From NCBI GenBank assembly GCA_021108185.1, contig JAIORJ010000169.1, positions 25,991-89,990 of the forward strand: a stretch of DNA of 64,000 bases, in the 5' to 3' direction. Positions 1-8,867 of this stretch are shown piece by piece. Numbering within the stretch: position 1 is the stretch's first letter; each line of letters begins with the position of its first letter. A model generated the notes under the pieces. The model ran no database searches. It was not told the DNA's origin and saw nothing but the letters and a program-made list of their open reading frames with translations. Position numbers and translations under genes: made by a program. Origin of the DNA: Methanococcoides sp. (lineage in GTDB: Archaea > Halobacteriota > Methanosarcinia > Methanosarcinales > Methanosarcinaceae).

Positions 1-1
1 C

Positions 2-439
2 TTCAATTCCAATCATCAGATCCTTCTTGTGGACTCCGCCAATGAGCTTGCCAACGAGCTCAAAAATACCGAGATGCCGGTCAAACTTCTTATCGTTGAT
101 TCCCTCACTGCTCATTTCAGGGCTGAGTATATCGGCAGGGGTACACTTGCCGACCGGCAGCAGAAGCTCAACAAGCATCTTCATGACATTCTGCGTTTCG
201 GTGATCTTTCCAACGCATGTGTGGTTGTCACCAATCAGGTCATGTCAAAACCTGACGCTTTCTTCGGCGACCCCACAAAACCAATAGGTGGTCACATTCT
301 CGGCCACACTGCCACCTTCAGGCTCTACATAAGGAAATCCAAAGGCGAGAAAAGGATAGTCAAGCTCGTGGACTCTCCGAACCTGCCGGATGGTGAAGCA
401 CTCATCTCCGTCACAACAGATGGTATTGGGGATGCCTGA
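2..439 (+). CDS. radA: DNA repair and recombination protein RadA (3' part only)
   Basis: This is the C-terminal 145 residues of the archaeal RecA/Rad51 recombinase; the gene starts before the window. The frame is open from base 2. Visible are the Walker B strand ([12 protein letters not shown]), the conserved [15 protein letters not shown] segment, the NQV of DNA-binding loop L2, and the ending [20 protein letters not shown] typical of RadA. RadA forms ATP-dependent filaments on single-stranded DNA for strand exchange. It ends in TGA 37 bases before the phosphatase. RadB is less likely because the [12 protein letters not shown] segment and the full L2 region match RadA. Confidence 0.95.
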   Translation, partial: FNSNHQILLVDSANELANELKNTEMPVKLLIVDSLTAHFRAEYIGRGTLADRQQKLNKHLHDILRFGDLSNACVVVTNQVMSKPDAFFGDPTKPIGGHILGHTATFRLYIRKSKGEKRIVKLVDSPNLPDGEALISVTTDGIGDA

Positions 440-476
440 GTAAACAATTATATGTTTCCTCGTCATATCTGATGGC

Positions 477-1157
477 ATGGTCCTCAAAGCTATTGTCATT
501 GATATTGACGGAACTATAACCAATCCTAACAGGTCACTGGACCTCGATGTCGCAAAAAGGTTTCGCGAATTGAACGTACCGGTGGTCCTGTCCACGGGCA
601 ATCCCTTGTGCTATGTCCACGCCGCTGCCAAGCTCATAGGCATCAGCGGGATCGTGATCGCAGAGAACGGGGGCGTGGTTTCCACTGGTTTTGACAGTCC
701 CTCCATCATAGCCGATGGCAAAGAAGAATGTGAAAAGGCCTATGACTTGCTGTCTCAATATTATGAACTGGTAAAGCTCGATGCTGCATATCGCAAGACC
801 GAGGTCGTACTTAACAGGGATGTCGCAGTCGAAGATCTCCGCAGGACCGTCTCAGAACACGGTATCGACATAGAGATCATCGACACCGGTTATGCCATCC
901 ACATCAAAAGCACTGCCATGAACAAAGGCACAGGGCTAGTGAAAGTTGCAGAGCTTATGGGGCTTGAACCCTCAGATTATCTTGCCATCGGCGACTCATG
1001 TAACGATGCCGAAATGATGCAAGTCGCAGGGTTTGGGATCGCAGTCGGCAATGCCGACGATGAAGCTAGGCAGGCTGCAAAATACATGACCTAGGCATCC
1101 TTTGGAAAAGGTACCCTTGAGGCCATTGAGTATGCTATCTCCAATGGCCTGCTCTAA
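477..1157 (+). CDS. Phosphoglycolate phosphatase (HAD family) with in-frame TAG read as pyrrolysine
   Basis: HAD-superfamily phosphatase of the archaeal phosphoglycolate phosphatase type. Motif I is DIDGT (nucleophile Asp9, Asp11) and motif IV is GDSCNDAEM. Conventional translation stops at a TAG at 1092-1094 after 205 residues. Reading that codon through continues without a gap for 20 more residues (ASFGKGTLEAIEYAISNGLL) to a TAA at 1155-1157. Archaeal homologues usually end in just such a segment, with a Tyr/Phe-Gly-x-Gly turn followed by an EAI helix. With a pylTSBCD cassette in the same window, the likely product is 226 residues with pyrrolysine at 206. Termination at TAG would give a protein lacking its last helix. 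The HAD assignment is firm; the substrate is by family. Confidence 0.85.
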
Positions 1158-1170
1158 ATAAAAAAGGGAA

Positions 1171-1440
1171 TTACAGGTTGTTGCGTGGCAGGTTTTTCGC
1201 CATGAGCTTATCAACAACTATGTAATCCTTGATAGCACTGACCGCATCAAAAGAGACGACGATGTACTGTCCGTCCTTTTGATATTTGGAAGTATCCAGG
1301 CCGATATCCGGCTTAATGATAAGGTTTTCCAACTCACCTGTCTTATTTTCCATCACTATATTGTTCAGTACGCCTAGCTCGGTTCCATCCGTGGCCATTA
1401 CCTGTTTATTGGTCAGGTTCTTTGCAAACACTTTTGCCAT
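1171..1440 (-). CDS. PRC-barrel domain protein
   Basis: Eighty-nine residue single-domain protein of the PRC-barrel family, a small beta-barrel also found in photosynthetic reaction centre H and in RimM. Archaeal stand-alone copies are common in methanogens; their role is unsettled, with suggested links to RNA metabolism or cell division. The typical pattern of short strands is visible (ATDGTELGVLNNIVMENKTG, then ENLIIKP, then IVVSFDAVSAIKDYIVVD). It lies 33 bases downstream of cdc48 on the same strand, so the two are probably co-transcribed. An AGGGAGAT ribosome-binding site precedes the ATG. Confidence 0.8.
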   Translation of the reverse strand: MAKVFAKNLTNKQVMATDGTELGVLNNIVMENKTGELENLIIKPDIGLDTSKYQKDGQYIVVSFDAVSAIKDYIVVDKLMAKNLPRNNL

Positions 1441-1473
1441 CCTTTATCTCCCTTTGAATATTTAGTAGAATCT

Positions 1474-3699
1474 TTACATGTAACCCATATAAGAACTTGT
1501 TTCTTGTTTATGAGTTCCACCCTTAAGTTTGTCCTGGACCTTGTTATAGAATTCGGCCATATCCTCTGTAATCGTAGGCTTGACCTTCTCGATCGCAGCA
1601 AAGAAATGCCTTGCCTTTACCTTCTCAGCATCAAAATCCTCGCGCAGTGCAAGCATTGCAGCCTCTCTGCATACGGATTCTATATCCGCCCCCACATACC
1701 CCTCGGTCATGGCAGCAAGCTCCTGGATACTGACATCGCTATCCAGCGGCACGTTGCGGGTATGGATGTTGAATATACTTTCCCTTCCCTGGATCGTGGA
1801 ACTGCCTACAAGCACAAGTCTGTCAAACCTTCCTGAACGCATCAGGGCAGGATCGAGCATATCCGGTCTGTTGGTAGCAGCAATAACTACTACTTCCTTT
1901 AGAGGCTCCAATCCGTCAAGCTCTGTCAACAATTGATTGACGACCTGTTGTGAGCTTCTTCCGGTCTCACTATCTGCCATCCTCGTTGTAGCAATGGAAT
2001 CTATCTCATCGAAGAAGATGATGCAAGGGGATACCTGTCTTGCTTTCTTGAAAGTATCACGTACAGCCTTCTCGGACTCACCCACGAACTTTGACAGCAT
2101 CTGTGGTCCCTTTATGCTAATGAAATTAGCATTCGCCTCATTTGCCACAGCCTGTGCAATAAGGGTCTTTCCGGTACCTGGCGGACCATACAGTAAGATC
2201 CCCTTAGGTGCCTTGATCCCCATCTTAATGATCCTGTCCGGATGTTTCAGCGGCCACTCGACAGCTTCGACGATCTCCTGCTTCGCATCATCAAGACCAC
2301 CAACATCCTCCCATGAAATGGACGGTATTTCCACAAGCACCTCTCTCATGGCGGAAGGTTCCACTTCCTTAAGTGCTTCTTCAAAATCATCAGCCTGGAC
2401 AATGAGTTTTTCCAGTACTTCCTGTGGGATCTCATCCTCATCAAGATTTATCTCTGGGATAATCCTGCGCAGGGACCGCATTGAAGCTTCCTGGACAAGT
2501 GAAAGCAGGTCCGCCCCCACGAAACCCTGGGTATAGGTGGAGAGATGTTCAAGATCGACATCTTCTGCAAGGGGCATTCCGCGAGTATGTATCTGGAGTA
2601 CTTCCAGCCTGTCATCGCTATCTGGCACACCTATCTCTATCTCACGGTCGAATCTTCCCGGTCTGCGAAGGGCCGGGTCGATGGAGTCCACGCGGTTGGT
2701 AGCTCCGATAACGACTATCTGTCCTCTCTCCTCCATGCCATCCATAAGCGTCAAAAGCTGGGCCACCACCCTGCGTTCGACCTCGCCTGTCACGTTCTCA
2801 CGTTTTGGTGCAATGGAATCTATCTCATCTATGAATATGATGGAAGGTGCATTCTCTGCCGCTTCCTCGAATATCTTTCTCAGGCGTTCCTCGCTCTCTC
2901 CATAGAACCGTCCCATTATCTCAGGACCTGCAACATAAAGGAAATTCGCCCTTGATTCATTGGCAACTGCCTTTGCAATCAGTGTCTTTCCCGTGCCTGG
3001 AGGGCCATGAAGGATGATCCCTTTGGGAGGTTCGACATTGAGTCTCTGGAAGATCTCATGATGCTTCAGAGGCAGCTCTATCATCTCGCGGACCCTCTGA
3101 ATCTCGTCCCCAAGACCGCCAATATCTTCATAAGTGATGCCGCTGGCAGTGTCCTCATAACCTTCCACAGGTTTCTGGCGCAGTTCTATCTCTGTACTCT
3201 CATTGACCATCAAAATGCCTTCTTCGGGCTCGCTCTTAATGGCAACAAGAGGTATCGCCTGATTTCCAGGTACTGATTGGGTCATCGAACTTGTTATTGG
3301 AATGACGTCCCCCACAACGAACGGCCGTTTCAGTATATTATGCTTGATGATGGCGGTTATGTTGGATCCGAAGTCCATCATCACACCTTCAGGAGGTGCC
3401 AGTATGACCTTCTCCGCCACAAGTACCTCGGTCTTCTGGATGTGAACCCTTTCCCCAATACCTACCCCTGCATTTTGACGGGTGAATCCATCGATACGAC
3501 CGATCCCCTGTCCCCAGTCCTGACGGTCTGCACGCCAGACCTTAGCTGCTGTCCTCTTTTTCCCAACGATCTCCACAATATCCCCTGGAGATAGCTGTAA
3601 GCTGAGCAAGGTGCTCGGATCAAGACGTATGATACCCCGTCCAAAATCGATTGGATGTGCTTTCTCTACTTTGATCTGTAGTTCTTCCATTGGTCTCAT
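1474..3699 (-). CDS. cdc48: Cdc48/VAT-type AAA+ ATPase
   Basis: A 741-residue protein-unfolding ATPase of the Cdc48/p97/VAT family. It has a double-psi barrel and four-stranded barrel N domain (about 1-185) followed by two AAA modules. Both modules carry an intact Walker A (GPPGTGKT near residues 232-239 and 505-512), Walker B (FIDEID and FFDEID) and arginine-rich second region of homology (RRPGRFD and MRSGRFD). It extracts and unfolds substrates, probably for the 20S proteasome. The C-terminus is SSYMGYM, in which a penultimate Tyr resembles the HbYX proteasome-docking tail but with Gly in the hydrophobic position. A TATA-like element lies on the minus strand near 3734-3746. Confidence 0.96.
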   Translation of the reverse strand: MRPMEELQIKVEKAHPIDFGRGIIRLDPSTLLSLQLSPGDIVEIVGKKRTAAKVWRADRQDWGQGIGRIDGFTRQNAGVGIGERVHIQKTEVLVAEKVILAPPEGVMMDFGSNITAIIKHNILKRPFVVGDVIPITSSMTQSVPGNQAIPLVAIKSEPEEGILMVNESTEIELRQKPVEGYEDTASGITYEDIGGLGDEIQRVREMIELPLKHHEIFQRLNVEPPKGIILHGPPGTGKTLIAKAVANESRANFLYVAGPEIMGRFYGESEERLRKIFEEAAENAPSIIFIDEIDSIAPKRENVTGEVERRVVAQLLTLMDGMEERGQIVVIGATNRVDSIDPALRRPGRFDREIEIGVPDSDDRLEVLQIHTRGMPLAEDVDLEHLSTYTQGFVGADLLSLVQEASMRSLRRIIPEINLDEDEIPQEVLEKLIVQADDFEEALKEVEPSAMREVLVEIPSISWEDVGGLDDAKQEIVEAVEWPLKHPDRIIKMGIKAPKGILLYGPPGTGKTLIAQAVANEANANFISIKGPQMLSKFVGESEKAVRDTFKKARQVSPCIIFFDEIDSIATTRMADSETGRSSQQVVNQLLTELDGLEPLKEVVVIAATNRPDMLDPALMRSGRFDRLVLVGSSTIQGRESIFNIHTRNVPLDSDVSIQELAAMTEGYVGADIESVCREAAMLALREDFDAEKVKARHFFAAIEKVKPTITEDMAEFYNKVQDKLKGGTHKQETSSYMGYM

Positions 3700-4142
3700 C
3701 CTTAATTGTTTTATTATTTTATCTGTTCCAAGACATAAATAATATGTGGTTCTATGTCATGCTTTTATCATTTTTATAATGTTAATATACTTATGATCAC
3801 ATATTTAAATATACAGTTTTAATCGAATTTGTTTTTGGCTCTTCATATTGGATATCTTTTTATCTCTCTTCTGTATTTTTGTCACCATCGATAGTTGCTG
3901 ATATGCAGATCTTAAGGATGTGTGTATCCTTCTACAATTCAGAAACATCAGCTCTGGTAGGTGTCGGGGATGTGTATTGTAACTATCAAAGATATTCTTA
4001 AAGAAGAAGAAGATGGTATCGCAAATAACTCCGCAAATTTGCATTTACAGAGCTAAACTATGGAGGAGTTGCATACCTGTGTAGATCGCATCTCCTATGG
4101 GAATTTAATTTAAAATTTGACCATTCTTAGCCTCATCATATT
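3700..4142. other. Gene-free region between cdc48 and the epimerase
   Basis: There is no convincing coding sequence in these 443 bases. The right-hand end is AT-rich. The left end holds the cdc48 promoter. A perfect six-base-pair hairpin (AAGGAT-GTGTGT-ATCCTT) sits at 3914-3931. The only open frame (79 codons, minus strand) has low-complexity Phe, Lys and Arg-rich composition and no ribosome-binding site. Confidence 0.6.
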
Positions 4143-5042
4143 TCATTTTTCCAAAAACTGTTCAAGTCCTTTTCTCAAACTCACTTTCGGAGCGAATCCC
4201 AGTTTCTCAGCCTTTGAAATGTCGGCTACACTATGTTTTATATCTCCTGCAATTGGCTCTTTATGGTCTGCCTTGACATCCTTTTCGAATAATTCTATAA
4301 TGATCTCTGCAAGCTCATTGATAGTGGTGGCTTTGCCTGTAGCTGCATTGAAAACATTTCCAATGGCCGCTTTCTTCGAGATCATAAGCTCCACCAGATC
4401 CACAACATCCTGGACATGGATGAAATCCCTGGTCTGCTCCCCGTCACCAAAGATCATCGGGGCAGTCCCTCCTGATACTCTATCCATGAACTTTGAGATA
4501 ACTCCTGAATACGGGTTCGAGGGGTCCTGTCTGGGGCTGTATATATTGAAAGGCCTTATACAGGTCGTTGGTAATCCGTATGCCTTGTTATACATAAGGC
4601 AATATTTTTCTCCTGCAAGCTTACTGGCACCATATGGTGATAATGGTTCTTGCGTATGTGTTTCAGGTATTGGCACTTCCACGGTATTCCCGTAGGTAGC
4701 AGCTGAACTGAAATACACAAATCTTTCAATATCCGCATGGCGTGCTTCTTCAAGCAGGTTCAAAGTACCCATAATATTGTTTTGTGCATCGAAAAGAGGT
4801 TCGTTCATCGACCTTACAACGCTTATCTGGGCGGCAGTATGTATGATCACATCTGCATTTTGTACGTGTTCTGAAACATCTTCCCTTATATCTGCTTTTA
4901 TCACAGGTACATCTTCAGGAAGCATCTCTCTTGTCGTGGATGAATAGTTATCGAGTACAGTCACTTCGTTATCTTCATGGAGGTGATCGACAAGATAGCT
5001 TCCGACCTGGCCCAAACCACCGGTAATAAGAACTCTTTGCAT
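4143..5042 (-). CDS. NAD-dependent epimerase/dehydratase (GalE-like, extended SDR)
   Basis: A 299-residue extended short-chain dehydrogenase. The NAD-binding glycine motif TGGLGQVGS is at residues 7-15, the catalytic Ser lies in FSSAATYG (about 112-118), and the Tyr-x-x-x-Lys pair is Y137/K141 (YGASK). The RPFNIYSPRQ segment is typical of UDP-glucose 4-epimerase or dTDP-glucose-dehydratase relatives, so a nucleotide sugar is the likely substrate, for glycosylation of surface proteins or lipids. The exact sugar cannot be read from sequence. It diverges from the non-coding repeat array; the palindromic TTAATATATTAA at about 5088-5100 could serve both directions. A decayed copy of its 5' end is found at 5384-5440. 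Confidence 0.85.
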   Translation of the reverse strand: MQRVLITGGLGQVGSYLVDHLHEDNEVTVLDNYSSTTREMLPEDVPVIKADIREDVSEHVQNADVIIHTAAQISVVRSMNEPLFDAQNNIMGTLNLLEEARHADIERFVYFSSAATYGNTVEVPIPETHTQEPLSPYGASKLAGEKYCLMYNKAYGLPTTCIRPFNIYSPRQDPSNPYSGVISKFMDRVSGGTAPMIFGDGEQTRDFIHVQDVVDLVELMISKKAAIGNVFNAATGKATTINELAEIIIELFEKDVKADHKEPIAGDIKHSVADISKAEKLGFAPKVSLRKGLEQFLEK

Positions 5043-5177
5043 ATCTCTGAAAATGGTTTTCTTTTATATGGACTTTGTGAATCTGGGTTTAATATATTAA
5101 CATCCCATTATTATGAGTATCATCACTTTTCCCAATCTTTCAGAAAGTTAATATAGTATTGTGCCACTTGTATATAT

Positions 5178-5330
5178 TGAGGACCATTGCAGTTCTCTCC
5201 TCTCTACATTATATGTGGTGTGGTACAAAATCAAAACAAAGGTTGCGGTGGTACGGCCTTTGTTGGTGTCGATATTATCGAAACCAAAGCGGGCTTTGTG
5301 GTGAGGTCCGCTTACATCCCCTCTTTTTCT
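5178..5330 (+). ncRNA. Candidate structured small RNA, copy A
   Basis: Conserved non-coding block with strong local structure. AACAAAGG (5235-5242) pairs with CCTTTGTT (5257-5264). TTGGT-G-TCGAT (5263-5273) pairs with ATCGA-A-ACCAA (5277-5287) around an ATT loop. AAGCGGGC (5287-5294) pairs with GTCCGCTT (5306-5313) using one G-U pair. The last stem is followed by ACATCCCCTC and a five-T run at 5324-5328, as in an intrinsic terminator. TATA-like elements lie upstream (TTAATATA near 5148, TGTATATATT near 5168), so the 5' end is uncertain. Open frames exist but differ between copies by indels and have no ribosome-binding site. Function unknown. Confidence 0.6.
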
Positions 5331-5383
5331 TATCCTTTGTTATGGACTATTTTTGTTCATCAAATTGTTCTTTCGAATTCTCT

Positions 5384-5440
5384 GGCGATCTACAAGATAG
5401 CTCCTGAACTGATCTTCAACAATACCTCATTGGATATCTC
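5384..5440 (-). pseudogene. Relic of the epimerase gene 5' end
   Basis: The plus-strand sequence GCGATCTACAAGATAGCTCC at 5385-5404 matches the epimerase coding strand region GTGATCGACAAGATAGCTTC at 4983-5002. The match continues through ATATCTCT-AAAATGG (5434-5450 against 5041-5056) into the upstream DNA. This is the start-codon region of the epimerase carried along in the tandem duplication and then decayed; it has no start codon and several small indels. It fixes the left boundary of the duplicated unit inside the epimerase gene. Confidence 0.65.
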
Positions 5441-5570
5441 TAAAAATGGTTCTCTTCTCATGGCATTTGTGGGTCTGAGATCAATATATTAATTTCACAT
5501 TATGATGAGTATCATAACTTCTTCAAGTCCTTCATAAAGTTAATATAGTATTGTACCACTTGTATATATT

Positions 5571-5722
5571 GAGGACTATTGCAGTTCTCTTCCTTCTACA
5601 CTATGAGTGGTGTGGTACAAAATCAAAACAAAGGTTGCGGTGGTACGGCCTTTGTTGGTGTCGATATTATCGAAACCAAAGCGGGCTTTGTGGTGAGGCC
5701 CGCTTACATCCCCTCTTTTTCT
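5571..5722 (+). ncRNA. Candidate structured small RNA, copy B
   Basis: Second copy of the same element, about 392 bases downstream of copy A. All three stems are kept. The terminal stem AAGCGGGC (5679-5686) pairs with GCCCGCTT (5698-5705) entirely by Watson-Crick pairs; the G-U pair of copy A has become G-C here. The block again ends in ACATCCCCTC followed by a T run. Substitutions cluster outside the stems, mainly in the pyrimidine-rich 5' part. Whether it is transcribed is not shown by sequence. Confidence 0.6.
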
Positions 5723-5914
5723 CATTCTTTGTTGTGGGTAATTTTCGGTCTAATTTGTTCGAGTGGATCTCTTCGATTCTCTGATATTATCTTGGTTGGG
5801 TGTCTTTCACGCCTTCGATTTTCACTTCGGCACTCAAAACCTCATTATGATTATAATTATAACTTCTAAAAATCATTCCATAAGTTAATATACCATTACT
5901 GTATATTTTATTTT

Positions 5915-6045
5915 ATTGTGCGCTTAAAGCTACTGAATTGAGCCGGTGGTGATGTCGTACAAGAAATACGATTTGGTTTGTGTCATTACTATGCACCGGA
6001 CCAGGGGGTACACTGTGCCCCCATCATCCCCTCTACTTTTCTCAA
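5915..6045 (+). ncRNA. Candidate structured small RNA, diverged copy C
   Basis: Third, diverged member. It follows the shared AAGTTAATATA box (5882-5892). CCGGTG (5942-5947) pairs with CACCGG (5994-5999), and GTGATG with CATTAC extends this stem with one G-U pair. An inner hairpin TCGTA-CAAGAAA-TACGA parallels the TCGAT-ATT-ATCGA hairpin of copies A and B. The terminal hairpin GGGGGTAC-ACT-GTGCCCCC (6004-6022) is followed by ATCATCCCCTCT and a T-rich stretch. The sequence differs but the order of stems and the tail are the same, which argues for conserved RNA structure. Confidence 0.5.
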
Positions 6046-6121
6046 TGTCCTTAACTTTCAATAACGTTCAGAAATATCGTTCTGATCGAAAATATATCAA
6101 AAAAGAAATGTGGCAGTATGA

Positions 6122-6544
6122 TCAGATCTTTTCTGCCGGTGGTGCGGTGTTCAATTTCACGTACTTAACACCTTTAAGTGCCATTAACCTCTCGTCCATT
6201 TCCTTGATGAGTTCTCCTTCTCCGTCAAAGATAACGACTTCAAGGCAGTTATCATGGTCAAGGTGGATATGTACTGAGGACTTGATCAGGTCCGAGTAAT
6301 CATGTTGTATGTCGGCAATAGCATTTGAAAGCCCTCTCTTTGTATGGTCGTAGATAACGGTAATAGTTCCTACGCGCCTTCCCCTTATGTCGCTCATCCA
6401 TTCATACTGATTGATGTAGGTGCGTATCGAATCCCGGATGCCTTCTGAACGTGAAGAATACCCTCTGCTCTCTATGATCGAATCGAATTTATTCAACAGA
6501 TTGTCTGGAAGTGAGACACCTATTCTCATTAGTTCATGTTCCAT
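6122..6544 (-). CDS. nikR: NikR-family nickel-responsive transcriptional regulator
   Basis: A 140-residue regulator from the ATG at 6544, preceded by GCAGGTGA; the upstream in-frame ATG gives an unsupported 17-residue extension. The N-terminal ribbon-helix-helix ([14 protein letters not shown], then [13 protein letters not shown]) binds DNA. The ACT-like C-terminal domain carries the nickel ligands His81, His92, His94 and Cys100, spaced exactly as His76, His87, His89 and Cys95 of Escherichia coli NikR. Methanogens need nickel for methyl-CoM reductase, hydrogenases and CO dehydrogenase, so it probably represses nickel uptake; no transporter is adjacent. Its leader contains ATTTTGTACCAC (6584-6595), also found in copies A and B of the repeat array. 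Confidence 0.93.
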   Translation of the reverse strand: MEHELMRIGVSLPDNLLNKFDSIIESRGYSSRSEGIRDSIRTYINQYEWMSDIRGRRVGTITVIYDHTKRGLSNAIADIQHDYSDLIKSSVHIHLDHDNCLEVVIFDGEGELIKEMDERLMALKGVKYVKLNTAPPAEKI

Positions 6545-6719
6545 AATTTCACCTGCATCAAAATAGGCATAAAAGGTAATAACATTTTGTACCACTTTTA
6601 TTATTTTAGTTGTTATTTCATATCGAAAAACGCACTAGAATATATATTTATATTTAAGTGTGCTATATGGTATCCATAATTAACAAAATGTAAACTATCC
6701 ATATTTGGAGACCAAATTC

Positions 6720-7436
6720 ATGAAAACGGAAGAACTTTACTCAGGCAAAGCAAAGACCATCTATAAGACCGAAAATCCGAATGAGCTTATCTCAGAGTTC
6801 AGGGACAGCCTCACAGCTTTTGACGGCAAGAAGAAAAGTGAAGCAACGAACAAGGGCTACTACAATGCTCAGATATCAAAGAAGATCTTTGAGATGCTCG
6901 AAGAAGAAGGTATTAAAACACACTACCTTGGTATGGTATCTGGCAATGAGATGCTCGTAAAGAAAGTTGATATAATTCTCATCGAGGTAATTCCAAGGAA
7001 CATCGCAGCAGGTTCTATTACTCGCAAATATCCTGTTGAAGAAGGTACGGTCTTCAATGAGCCTGTTCTTGTATTCGATTACAAGAGCGATGAATTCGGA
7101 GATCCTATGATCAATGATGATATCGCAGTTGCAATGGGTATCGCTACACGTGAAGAGATCGATTTCATTCGCAGCATGGCATTGAAGATCAACGATATCC
7201 TCAAGGGCTATCTTGAGAGCAATGGTTTCCTGCTTCCTGACTTCAAACTTGAGTTCGGTAGGGTGGACGGCGAGATCGTCCTTGCTGACGAGATATCCTG
7301 TGACACCTGTAGGTTCTGGGACGTTGAGACCGGTGAATCCATGGACAAGGACCTGTTCAGGTTCGATAAAGGTGACCTTTCAAAAGCATATGAAAAGGTT
7401 GCACGCAGGCTTGTCCCTGAAATATTCGAGGAGTAA
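6720..7436 (+). CDS. purC: Phosphoribosylaminoimidazole-succinocarboxamide synthase
   Basis: SAICAR synthase of purine biosynthesis, joining CAIR and aspartate with ATP. The 238-residue length is normal. Family features are the start ([12 protein letters not shown]), [21 protein letters not shown] and the ending [12 protein letters not shown]. The start is the ATG at 6720 with GGAG at 6707-6710; the upstream TTG at 6705 is an overextension that would bury that ribosome-binding site. The stop TAA overlaps the first base of the next gene, so the two genes are translationally linked. Confidence 0.95.
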   Translation: MKTEELYSGKAKTIYKTENPNELISEFRDSLTAFDGKKKSEATNKGYYNAQISKKIFEMLEEEGIKTHYLGMVSGNEMLVKKVDIILIEVIPRNIAAGSITRKYPVEEGTVFNEPVLVFDYKSDEFGDPMINDDIAVAMGIATREEIDFIRSMALKINDILKGYLESNGFLLPDFKLEFGRVDGEIVLADEISCDTCRFWDVETGESMDKDLFRFDKGDLSKAYEKVARRLVPEIFEE

Positions 7437-8867
7437 ATGGATAAATATGATGTTATCGTGGTCGGAGCCGGCGTGACCGGTCTTCTGGCCGCACTTACAT
7501 TATCAAAGCATGGCAAAAAAGTGCTGGTGCTTGAAAAACAGGACTCTGTTGGGGGAAACTGCAACAGTTACTCAGTGGATGGTTATCAGGTAGACACTGG
7601 TCCGCATGCGATCACTCATCTTGCGGAAGGTCCGCTCAGGCGGCTTATGGATAACTATTTTGATTATCAGCCGGTATTCGAGGACTACGGTCAGTATTAT
7701 GTAAGGACCGAGGAACGTTTTGTAAAAGTTCCCTCAACGATCAAAGAATTCGTCACATTTGACGTTTTTCCCAAACTTGACCGCCTTGCAATTACTCAGG
7801 CCATCACAAAGTCTCTCACAATGGCTTCCTTTGGTATCGATCTCTCGGACCAATCGGTCTATGATTCCCTTCCTGCAAACCTTTCAAAGGACACTTACGA
7901 CTTCGCAGATGCTATATCCTACTTCCTTTCCGGACGTTGCATGAAAGAGACATCTGCACAGAGGGTGCTGGCAGGAAGCAGTTTTGTAAGGGATAGTGTG
8001 ACTCAGGAACAGTTCGAAGAGATCATCAAACAGGAATCCACTCCTCAAACCGAATCCATACTTCAGTCTGTCCTCCCATCCAATCTCCATCTCTCACTTC
8101 ATTCAAGGATAAACCTATCCTGCCTCGGAAGACTTGCTTCCAACAAGGTCAGTCTTTCCCAGGGATATCCGCGAAAAGGCCTGAAATCCCTGCTCAATGC
8201 AATTCTTTATTCTCTTCCCTCGACCGTGGAAATTAAGACCGGATGTGAGGTCCATAAGATATTCACTGATAATGGGAAGGCTTGGGGTGTCGAAGCGGAC
8301 AATGCCTATAGTGCCGATCTTGTGATATACACAGGATTTGCAACATCCCTTCCCACTCTGGTCGAAGACCTTCCGGCATCTTACAAAGAGTTGCTTGACG
8401 GTATCGTTCATTCTAAAAGTCTCACATTATGGCTTGGCCTTGACAGAATGATGGATGAGTTCAAATATGTCGGGTCTGAGATATGGTTCAAGGACACCCC
8501 TTACTGGGCGATGCCCACAAGCAATTATGATCCTTCCCTTGCACCTAAAGGAAAACAGCTGGTAGGCTTTGCTTTCTTCATGGATGAGGGCAATGATGAG
8601 TCCAAAGATATAAAGAACGCCTATGAGACGATCTTCCGTGCAATTCCAAACATCGAGGATCGCATAGAAATGAAACATCATCAAGTGATCGTTCCTGAAA
8701 AAGCTGCAGTGACGCTCAATGGAAAATTTGCCGATATCCGTACTCCGGTAAAGAATCTTTATGTTGCAGGGACGGATACCGATAAACGCAGCATGGGAGT
8801 GACCCGGGCTGCATATTCTATACTTGAAATGTTAAAAGTGTTGAACGAGGACGGTAATCTTCACTGA
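7437..8867 (+). CDS. FAD-dependent NAD(P)-binding oxidoreductase, phytoene desaturase/prolycopene isomerase type
   Basis: A 476-residue flavoprotein. The dinucleotide-binding motif VVGAGVTGLLAAL is near residues 8-20, followed by VLEKQDSVGGNCNSY, the usual FAD-contact segment of the phytoene desaturase/CrtI/CrtISO superfamily. The C-terminal FAD motif is LYVAGTDTDKRSMGVTRAA. Archaeal members may act on isoprenoid chains, for example in lipid saturation or carotenoid-like chemistry, but the substrate cannot be assigned here. It directly abuts purC, which is not functionally related. It converges with the DUF47 gene, the two stops being adjacent at 8867/8868. Confidence 0.8.
   Translation: MDKYDVIVVGAGVTGLLAALTLSKHGKKVLVLEKQDSVGGNCNSYSVDGYQVDTGPHAITHLAEGPLRRLMDNYFDYQPVFEDYGQYYVRTEERFVKVPSTIKEFVTFDVFPKLDRLAITQAITKSLTMASFGIDLSDQSVYDSLPANLSKDTYDFADAISYFLSGRCMKETSAQRVLAGSSFVRDSVTQEQFEEIIKQESTPQTESILQSVLPSNLHLSLHSRINLSCLGRLASNKVSLSQGYPRKGLKSLLNAILYSLPSTVEIKTGCEVHKIFTDNGKAWGVEADNAYSADLVIYTGFATSLPTLVEDLPASYKELLDGIVHSKSLTLWLGLDRMMDEFKYVGSEIWFKDTPYWAMPTSNYDPSLAPKGKQLVGFAFFMDEGNDESKDIKNAYETIFRAIPNIEDRIEMKHHQVIVPEKAAVTLNGKFADIRTPVKNLYVAGTDTDKRSMGVTRAAYSILEMLKVLNEDGNLH

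Larger units (their letters stand above)
4984..6045. repeat. Three-unit tandem repeat array (about 392 and 345 bp spacing)
   Basis: Three diverged copies of one unit lie head to tail. The shared 11-mer AAGTTAATATA occurs at 5145-5155, 5537-5547 and 5882-5892. Units one and two are near-identical over about 110 bases (5218-5330 and 5610-5722) and recognisably related over their whole length. This includes a stretch in unit two (5384-5440) that matches the first codons and upstream region of the epimerase gene. The third unit keeps the promoter-proximal part (CATTATGATT, TTATAACTTC, AAGTTAATATA) and the terminal hairpin architecture but has diverged in sequence. It looks like successive tandem duplication of a non-coding locus. 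Confidence 0.85.

Noticed and set aside
3805..4044. A 79-codon minus-strand frame between cdc48 and the epimerase
   Set aside because: Low-complexity Phe/Lys/Arg composition, no ribosome-binding site, no recognisable motif.
5159..5869. Paired open frames in repeat copies A and B (82-101 and 77-96 codons)
   Set aside because: They are present in two frames at once, differ in length by indels, lack ribosome-binding sites, and the conserved parts follow RNA stems, not codon positions.
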